Source of the DNA: Streptacidiphilus melanogenes
GTDB taxonomy: Bacteria > Actinomycetota > Actinomycetes > Streptomycetales > Streptomycetaceae
Assembly: GCF_000787835.1 (NCBI RefSeq)
Contig: NZ_BBPP01000018.1
Coordinates: 1 to 33,993 of the forward strand
DNA: 33,993 nucleotides
Reading direction: 5' to 3'
Shown here: one piece after another, positions 30,149 to 33,993 of the stretch
Position numbering within the stretch: the first letter of the stretch is position 1
Layout of the letters: every line of letters starts with the position of its first letter
Made by a program: the position numbers and the translations under genes
The notes under the pieces: model-generated
The model's input: only the letters and a program-made list of their open reading frames with translations
Databases searched by the model: none
Told to the model about the DNA's origin: nothing

Positions 30149-32416
30149 TCAGATCCGCTCCAACTCCAGCCCGAACGGCAGCGGTTCGGTGTGCAGCACG
30201 CCGAGCCGCTGCGTGGCACGGGTCAGCGCGACGTACAGCTCGTTGGCCGCGAACCCGGTCGGCTCGACCACCAGCACCGTGTCGAACTCCAGCCCCTTGG
30301 CCTGCGCGGGCGCGAGCAGGACGACGGGGCAGGTGAGGTCCGGCGCGGAGCCGCTCGCCGCCTCGGGCAACGCCGCGACGAGGGCGTCGAGTTCGGCCTC
30401 CGGTGCGATGACGGCCAGCCGGCGCTCGGGGGAGGCGTGCTCAGCCACCGTCTTCGCGACCGCGCCCGGCAGTTCGTCCGACGTCGCAACGGCCCGCGCC
30501 CACGGCAAGACGCCCGTGCTGCGCACGGACCGCGGCGGGGTGAACGACGGGTCCGTGGCGCGGTGCACCGCCGCGGCCGCGTCCATGATCTCGGCGGGTG
30601 TGCGGTAGTTGACGTCCAGGACGACACGCGACCAGCGGTCCTGGACGTGGGGACGCAGGGCGGCGTCCCAACTGCCGCAGCCGCCGGGCTCGCTGGTCTG
30701 GGCGGGGTCGCCGACCAGGGTCATCGAGCGGGTCGGGCAACGGCGCATCAGCAGCCGCCACGCCATCGGGGAGAGCTCCTGCGCCTCGTCGACGATGACG
30801 TGGCCGAAGGCCCAGGTGCGGTCGGCCGCGGCGCGCTCCGCGGCGCTGCGGTGGTCGGCCTCCTCCTGACGGTCCGCCAGGCGCTCGGCGTCGATGAGGT
30901 CGTGAGCGGCGAGGGTCTCGGAATCCTCGTCGTCGCGGTCCTCGAACTCCTGCGTGCGCGAGCCGTAGGAGAGGTCGAGCACGCCCTGCGCGTAGGCGAT
31001 CTGCTCCTGGCGCAGCGCCTCCTCCGCCGCGCGCCGCGCCGAGTCGTCCTCGCCCAGCAGCTCCGCCGCCTCGTCCAGCAACGGGACGTCCGCCGGGGTC
31101 CACTCCCAGCGTGCCGGGCGCTCGGGGCGGGACGCGTGGACGCGCCGGATGGTCTCGGCGTCGGCCTCCGGCAGGTGGGTCGGGTCCTCCAGGTAGTCGG
31201 CGAGGAACCGCTCGGGGGTGAGCTGCGGCCACAGCTCGTCGATCGCGGCGTGGACGGCGGGGCTGACCGCGACGGCCTTGCCGATCAGCGCCTGGTCGTC
31301 CGGGCCGAGCAGGTTCGGGCCGCCGTAGGGGTCGTGGCCGAGCCGTTCGACGAGCTGCTCGGTGAGCGCGTCGATGACGGCGAAGGCGAAGTGCGGACGG
31401 GCCAGGTTGTGCGGCAGCTGCGTCGAGCGGGCGCGTTCCCGAGCCGCGGCGGCGATCTCGCGGTCCAGGATCAGCACGCCGTCGTCGTGCTCGATGACCA
31501 GCGCCGGTTCGGGCAGCGCCTGTCGGTCGCGCAGGTGGGCGGCGAGCGCGTCGGCCATCGCCGCGCCGCCCTTGACCGCGGCGGCGGCCGAGGTGTCGGC
31601 GCCGGTGGCGCGCACGCCGGGGAACAGCTCCGCCGGGGTGGCCAGCAGGACGCCGGTCTCGCCGAGGGAGGGCAGCACCTGGCCGATGTAGGCGAGGAAA
31701 GCCGGGTTCGGGCCGACGATCAGTACGGCGCGGCGGGCCAGCAGCTCGCGCTGGGCGTACAGGAGGTAGGCGGCGCGGTGCAGGGCGACGGCGGTCTTGC
31801 CGGTGCCGGGCCCGCCCTCGACGACGAGCACGCCCTGGTGCGGGGCGCGGATGATCCGGTCCTGCTCGGCCTGGATGGTCTGCACGATGTCGTGCATGCG
31901 CCCGGTGCGCGCGGCGTCGAGCGCGGCGAGCAGCACGTCGTCGGCGTCGGAGCCCTCGTAGCCGGAGCGTTCGGCGTCGGAGAGGTCGAGGATCTCGTCG
32001 TGCAGCGCGGTGACCCGGTTGCGCTCGGTGGTGATGTGACGTCGTCGGCGCAGGCCCATCGGCTCGTAGCCGGTGGCGAGATAGAAGGGCCGGGCGAGCT
32101 CGGCGCGCCAGTCGACGACGAGCGGGGTGCGTTCCGCGTCGTCGGCGCGGATTCCGAGCCGGCCGATGTGGTGGTCCGCGCCGTCGCGGAAGGCCAGCCG
32201 GCCGAAGCAGAGACCGTGCTCGCCGGAGGAGTAGGCGGCGAGCAGACCGGAGTTCTCGGCGACCAGCACGTCGCGTTCGAGGCGCGTCTGAGCATTGGTC
32301 ACCTCCTGTCCCAGCGCGGCCTGGACGGCGGCCTCGGCCTGGGTCTCCAGCACGGCGAGGCGTGCACGGAGCAGGTCGATGAATTCCTGTTCCTGGCGAA
32401 TTCCGTCGTTTGACAA
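30149..32416 (-). CDS. HelD/HelR-like UvrD-family ATPase (RNA polymerase recycling factor)
   Basis: A 755-residue superfamily-1 ATPase. The N-terminus is a coiled-coil-like helix (RQEQEFIDLLRARLAVLETQ), then HELD-type sequence (LCFGRLAFRDGADHHIGRLG; PLVVDWRAELARPFYLATGY). Walker A is GGPGTGKT (201-208), Walker B is HVIVDEAQELSPMAWRLLMR, and the later motifs are TLVGDPAQT, DVNYRTPAEIMDAA and AKGLEFDTVLVVEP, NELYVALTRATQRLGVLHTE. Actinobacterial HelD and HelR proteins displace RNA polymerase from DNA, and HelR gives rifampicin tolerance. Which subgroup this is cannot be settled here. The only sensible start is TTG 32416, preceded by GGGAG. The upstream frame runs through a promoter and terminator and is not coding. 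Confidence 0.85.
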   Translation of the reverse strand: MSNDGIRQEQEFIDLLRARLAVLETQAEAAVQAALGQEVTNAQTRLERDVLVAENSGLLAAYSSGEHGLCFGRLAFRDGADHHIGRLGIRADDAERTPLVVDWRAELARPFYLATGYEPMGLRRRRHITTERNRVTALHDEILDLSDAERSGYEGSDADDVLLAALDAARTGRMHDIVQTIQAEQDRIIRAPHQGVLVVEGGPGTGKTAVALHRAAYLLYAQRELLARRAVLIVGPNPAFLAYIGQVLPSLGETGVLLATPAELFPGVRATGADTSAAAAVKGGAAMADALAAHLRDRQALPEPALVIEHDDGVLILDREIAAAARERARSTQLPHNLARPHFAFAVIDALTEQLVERLGHDPYGGPNLLGPDDQALIGKAVAVSPAVHAAIDELWPQLTPERFLADYLEDPTHLPEADAETIRRVHASRPERPARWEWTPADVPLLDEAAELLGEDDSARRAAEEALRQEQIAYAQGVLDLSYGSRTQEFEDRDDEDSETLAAHDLIDAERLADRQEEADHRSAAERAAADRTWAFGHVIVDEAQELSPMAWRLLMRRCPTRSMTLVGDPAQTSEPGGCGSWDAALRPHVQDRWSRVVLDVNYRTPAEIMDAAAAVHRATDPSFTPPRSVRSTGVLPWARAVATSDELPGAVAKTVAEHASPERRLAVIAPEAELDALVAALPEAASGSAPDLTCPVVLLAPAQAKGLEFDTVLVVEPTGFAANELYVALTRATQRLGVLHTEPLPFGLELERI

Positions 32417-32439
32417 AGCCGCTCCCGCTCGGATATAGT
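32410..32439 (+). promoter_or_regulatory. Near-consensus antisense promoter
   Basis: TTGACA (32410-32415) and TATAGT (32434-32439) are separated by 18 bp and read rightward, away from the HelD-like gene. This is one of the closest matches to the vegetative sigma consensus in the window. No coding sequence lies downstream in this direction before a terminator about 100 bases away. Confidence 0.65.
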
Positions 32440-32501
32440 GAAGCCGTAAAGATTCCTCGCTCGTTGGTATGCAATCGCGCCGCAGAGCAGAGGAATCTCT
32501 C

Positions 32502-32530
32502 AATATACGAGCGAATTTGCCGGGATGCAA
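32502..32530 (-). promoter_or_regulatory. Promoter of the HelD-like gene
   Basis: On the minus strand TTGCAT (32530-32525), a 17-bp spacer and TATATT (32507-32502) form a strong promoter. Transcription would begin near 32495, giving a leader of about 80 bases before TTG 32416. The -35 element lies inside the stem of the rightward terminator, and the leader is complementary to the antisense RNA. Confidence 0.65.
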
Positions 32531-32547
32531 TCCCGGCTTTTTGTTTG
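32519..32547 (+). terminator. Intrinsic terminator with U-tract, rightward
   Basis: GCCGGGAT (32519-32526), loop GCA, and ATCCCGGC (32530-32537), followed by TTTTTGTTTG. This is a textbook Rho-independent terminator with polarity toward the right, unusual in such GC-rich DNA. In the other direction the stem is followed by AAATTCG, so it is not aimed at the leftward YeiH-family gene. Confidence 0.8.
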
Positions 32548-32554
32548 CCTCTTT

Positions 32555-33649
32555 TCAGGTCGTCAGCAGCACGCCCGCGTAGGAGACGGCCGCGATCAGC
32601 GCCCAGGAGGCGAGCCCGACCAGCAGTGCCCTGCGGCCGGTGCGCAGCAGGTTCCGCACGTCGACGGTGCTGCCCAGGGCGAAGAGCGCGGCGGCCGTCA
32701 GCAGCTCGTCGACGGTGCTCGCTGTGCTGGCGAAGCCGGTGGACAGCATGCCGGTGCTGCGCAGCGCGACGCAGGCGAGGAAGCCGACAAGGAAGAGCGG
32801 CAGCGGCGCCGGACGCTTCTGCCCGGCCGCGCGCCCGCCCGCCCGGCGCGAGCGGAGCAGCGCGACTCCGGTGACCAGCGGCGCGAGCAGTGCCACCCGC
32901 ATCAGTTTGACCACGACCGCCTGCCCGAGCGCGGCCGCGCCGGCCGTCTGCCCGATCGCGACGACCTGACCCACGTCGTGGACGCTGGCTCCCGTCCAGC
33001 GGCCGAACTGCAGGTTGCTCAGCCCGAGCGGGTGGTGCAGCAACGGCAGCACGCCGATGGCGAGCGTGCCGCACAGCGTCACCAGGGCGACTGCGGTGAC
33101 GGTGTCCTCGTCCTCGCTCTCCGTCACGCCGTTCATCGCGGCCACGGCGGAGGCGCCGCAGATGGAGAAGCCGGTCGCGATCAGCAGCGGCTGGTCGCCG
33201 GGCAGTCCGGCTTTGCGGCCGAGCCACTGGGTGCCGAAGAACGTCCCCGCGACGACGAGGCAGACCAGGACGAGGCTCGGCCAGCCGAGCGCGAGGATGT
33301 CGTGCAGGGCGAGCTTGAGTCCCAGCAGCACCACGGCCAGCCGCATCACCCGCTTCGCGGCGACCCCCAGACCCGGTCGCGTGGCGACGGGCAGCAGGCG
33401 GACGCCGCCCCTGCGCAGGTTCCCTGCGAGCACGCCGAGGGCGACGGCGGCGGTCATCGGCGACACGGACGGCGCGAGGTGGTTCACCAAGGCGGCGACG
33501 GCGGTGGCCGCTCCGGCGGCCGCCAGCCCCGGCGCGTTCCGGCGCATCGGCCCGCGCAGGCGGGCGAGCGGATGGGCGAGACGTGCGCGGGGAGAGGGTT
33601 GCACCTGCACGCTGTCGCGCCGGTCCGGGCGCACGGGGGTGATCGTCAC
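32555..33649 (-). CDS. YeiH/UPF0324-family membrane protein (putative sulfate exporter family)
   Basis: A 364-residue protein with about ten membrane helices. Conserved family blocks are seen: AVALGVLAGNLRRGGVRLLP, MRLAVVLLGLKLALHDILAL, TGFSICGASAVAAMNGVTES, and FGRWTGASVHDVGQVVAIGQ followed by VVKLMRVALLAPL. The family is annotated as putative sulfate exporters, largely without direct proof. The cytoplasmic N-terminus is basic. I chose GTG 33649; the ATG at 33547 would remove 34 residues and is a possible alternative. Starts further upstream would run through the palindrome at 33704-33724 and over the divergent gene. No LysR regulator, a frequent neighbour of this family, is visible in the window. 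Confidence 0.85.
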   Translation of the reverse strand: MTITPVRPDRRDSVQVQPSPRARLAHPLARLRGPMRRNAPGLAAAGAATAVAALVNHLAPSVSPMTAAVALGVLAGNLRRGGVRLLPVATRPGLGVAAKRVMRLAVVLLGLKLALHDILALGWPSLVLVCLVVAGTFFGTQWLGRKAGLPGDQPLLIATGFSICGASAVAAMNGVTESEDEDTVTAVALVTLCGTLAIGVLPLLHHPLGLSNLQFGRWTGASVHDVGQVVAIGQTAGAAALGQAVVVKLMRVALLAPLVTGVALLRSRRAGGRAAGQKRPAPLPLFLVGFLACVALRSTGMLSTGFASTASTVDELLTAAALFALGSTVDVRNLLRTGRRALLVGLASWALIAAVSYAGVLLTT

Positions 33650-33703
33650 CCGACCACTCTTGGGCGCGCGGCGAAGGGGCGGTAGCCGGAAAGCCGCGCC
33701 CAC

Positions 33704-33724
33704 GTCATAGGGTTTCCCTATGAC
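33704..33724. promoter_or_regulatory. Dyad GTCATAGGG-N3-CCCTATGAC at a leaderless start
   Basis: A perfect 9-bp inverted repeat between two divergent genes. Its centre contains TAGGGT (33708-33713), a -10-like element six bases before the ATG at 33720, so the rightward mRNA would be leaderless. Protein bound to the dyad would block that promoter and probably the YeiH-family one. Autoregulation by the rightward gene product is the simplest idea. Confidence 0.55.
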
Positions 33725-33993
33725 AGAAGCGACGCAGGCGGACAGGCGCGGCGACGGCCCAGCCCCGCGCGCGGGGGCCCGGCGCACCGGGGAGGTCGCG
33801 GCGAAGAACCCCGAGCCGGGTGGGGCCGATGGGCGCGGTGCCCGGGGGAGTGGCGGGTCGGGTGCCGGGGGCGGTGGCCGGGCGGAGGCCGTGCAGGGGG
33901 CGGAGGCGGGGCCGGGTGGCGAGGCGGCTGTCGGTGGTGGGGCCGATGGGCGGGCCGCGGCCGCGCCCGGGCGGTTGCCGGCGTCGCGGCGGG
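33720..33993 (+). CDS. Start of an unidentified gene, cut by the window end
   Basis: An open frame from ATG 33720 to the end of the window, at least 91 codons. The visible part begins MTEATQADRRGDGPAPRAGA and continues as a Gly/Ala/Arg-rich, surely disordered tail (GGADGRGARGSGGSGAGGGG), ending PGRLPASRR. Such tails often precede the DNA-binding domain of TetR-type or similar regulators in streptomycetes, and the operator-like dyad over the start codon fits a regulator. No domain is visible yet, so the function is open. Confidence 0.5.
   Translation, partial: MTEATQADRRGDGPAPRAGARRTGEVAAKNPEPGGADGRGARGSGGSGAGGGGRAEAVQGAEAGPGGEAAVGGGADGRAAAAPGRLPASRR

Larger units (their letters stand above)
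32446..32547 (+). ncRNA. Candidate ~100-nt small RNA antisense to the HelD-like 5' leader
   Basis: It runs from the expected start of the promoter at 32410-32439 to the U-tract of the terminator at 32519-32547. It contains AGATTCCTC (32450-32458) complementary to GAGGAATCT (32490-32498), a perfect 9-bp stem. It also contains CGCTCGT (32458-32464) complementary to ACGAGCG (32507-32513). The two pairings interleave, so they form either a pseudoknot or alternative folds. ATGCAATC occurs twice (32469-32476 and 32525-32532). No open frame of note is present. It covers the leader of the HelD-like mRNA and its promoter. I do not recognise a known RNA family. Confidence 0.6.

Noticed and set aside
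30092-32413. Long plus-strand open frame opposite the HelD-like gene
   Set aside because: It is antisense to a gene with all SF1 ATPase motifs and is compositionally a shadow.
32417-32530. N-terminal extension of the HelD-like protein to an ATG at 32530
   Set aside because: The extension would be encoded by the promoter, leader stems and terminator. Family members begin near the RQEQEFIDLL block.
32417-32580. Rifamycin-associated element upstream of the HelD-like gene
   Set aside because: I could not identify a matching long GC-rich palindrome, and I do not remember the consensus well enough to claim one.

Overview
The window is GC-rich DNA (roughly 70 percent or more G+C by eye) with dense, strongly codon-biased genes and many 4-base ATGA/GTGA gene overlaps. 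The gene content is typical of Streptomycetaceae: a monomeric NADP isocitrate dehydrogenase, a DUF6191-like protein, an ECF42-type sigma factor with a DGPF partner, a sugar ABC system without its own ATPase, a HelD-like RNA polymerase remodeller and a secreted discoidin/beta-helix protein. The most likely source is the chromosome of Streptomyces or a close relative. I see no rRNA, tRNA, CRISPR array, complete insertion sequence or prophage.

Layout. (1) 1-2254: a leftward GNAT-TetR operon, a divergent beta-hydroxyacid dehydrogenase, and two different sets of paired palindromic sites. (2) 2247-8486: a leftward three-gene operon made of a helical-repeat protein, an Hsp90 (htpG) and a 1084-residue TPR protein. 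(3) 8595-12135: a small membrane protein, isocitrate dehydrogenase, a DUF6191-like protein and a divergent hotdog thioesterase. (4) 12136-12930: a non-coding stretch with a 40-bp duplication of the thioesterase 3' end and about 3.5 copies of a ~131-bp tandem repeat. (5) 12931-16778: a conserved hypothetical, a HigBA-like toxin-antitoxin pair, and a DGPF/ECF sigma operon whose sigma factor is fused in frame to a degenerate tyrosine-recombinase domain. (6) 16977-23486: a secreted protein, then a beta-glucoside uptake and hydrolysis operon (lipoprotein, two permeases, GH1) with a divergent ROK repressor. (7) 23647-26625: a secreted F5/8C-beta-helix protein behind a LacI-type operator, then a GNAT enzyme coupled to a truncated paralogue of the first gene of region 2. 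(8) 27196-30039: small proteins, a cyclophilin-like protein divergent from a PadR regulator, and a DUF2306 membrane protein with a perfect dyad at its promoter. (9) 30149-33993: a HelD/HelR-like ATPase whose 5' leader is overlapped by a candidate antisense small RNA with its own promoter and intrinsic terminator, a YeiH-family membrane protein, and the start of a further gene.

How the genes work together. The ABC-GH1-ROK block is a self-contained beta-glucoside utilisation unit that would need a shared ATPase of the MsiK type from elsewhere. The Hsp90-TPR operon looks like a bacterial chaperone with dedicated helical-repeat partners. The sigma/DGPF pair is a familiar ECF42 arrangement with an unfamiliar C-terminal fusion.

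The observations I consider most worth following are the sigma factor-recombinase fusion, the candidate antisense RNA at the helD-like gene, the Hsp90-TPR operon with a truncated paralogue elsewhere in the window, and the 131-bp repeat array. All functions are read from sequence motifs and remembered families. Nothing was searched or computed.
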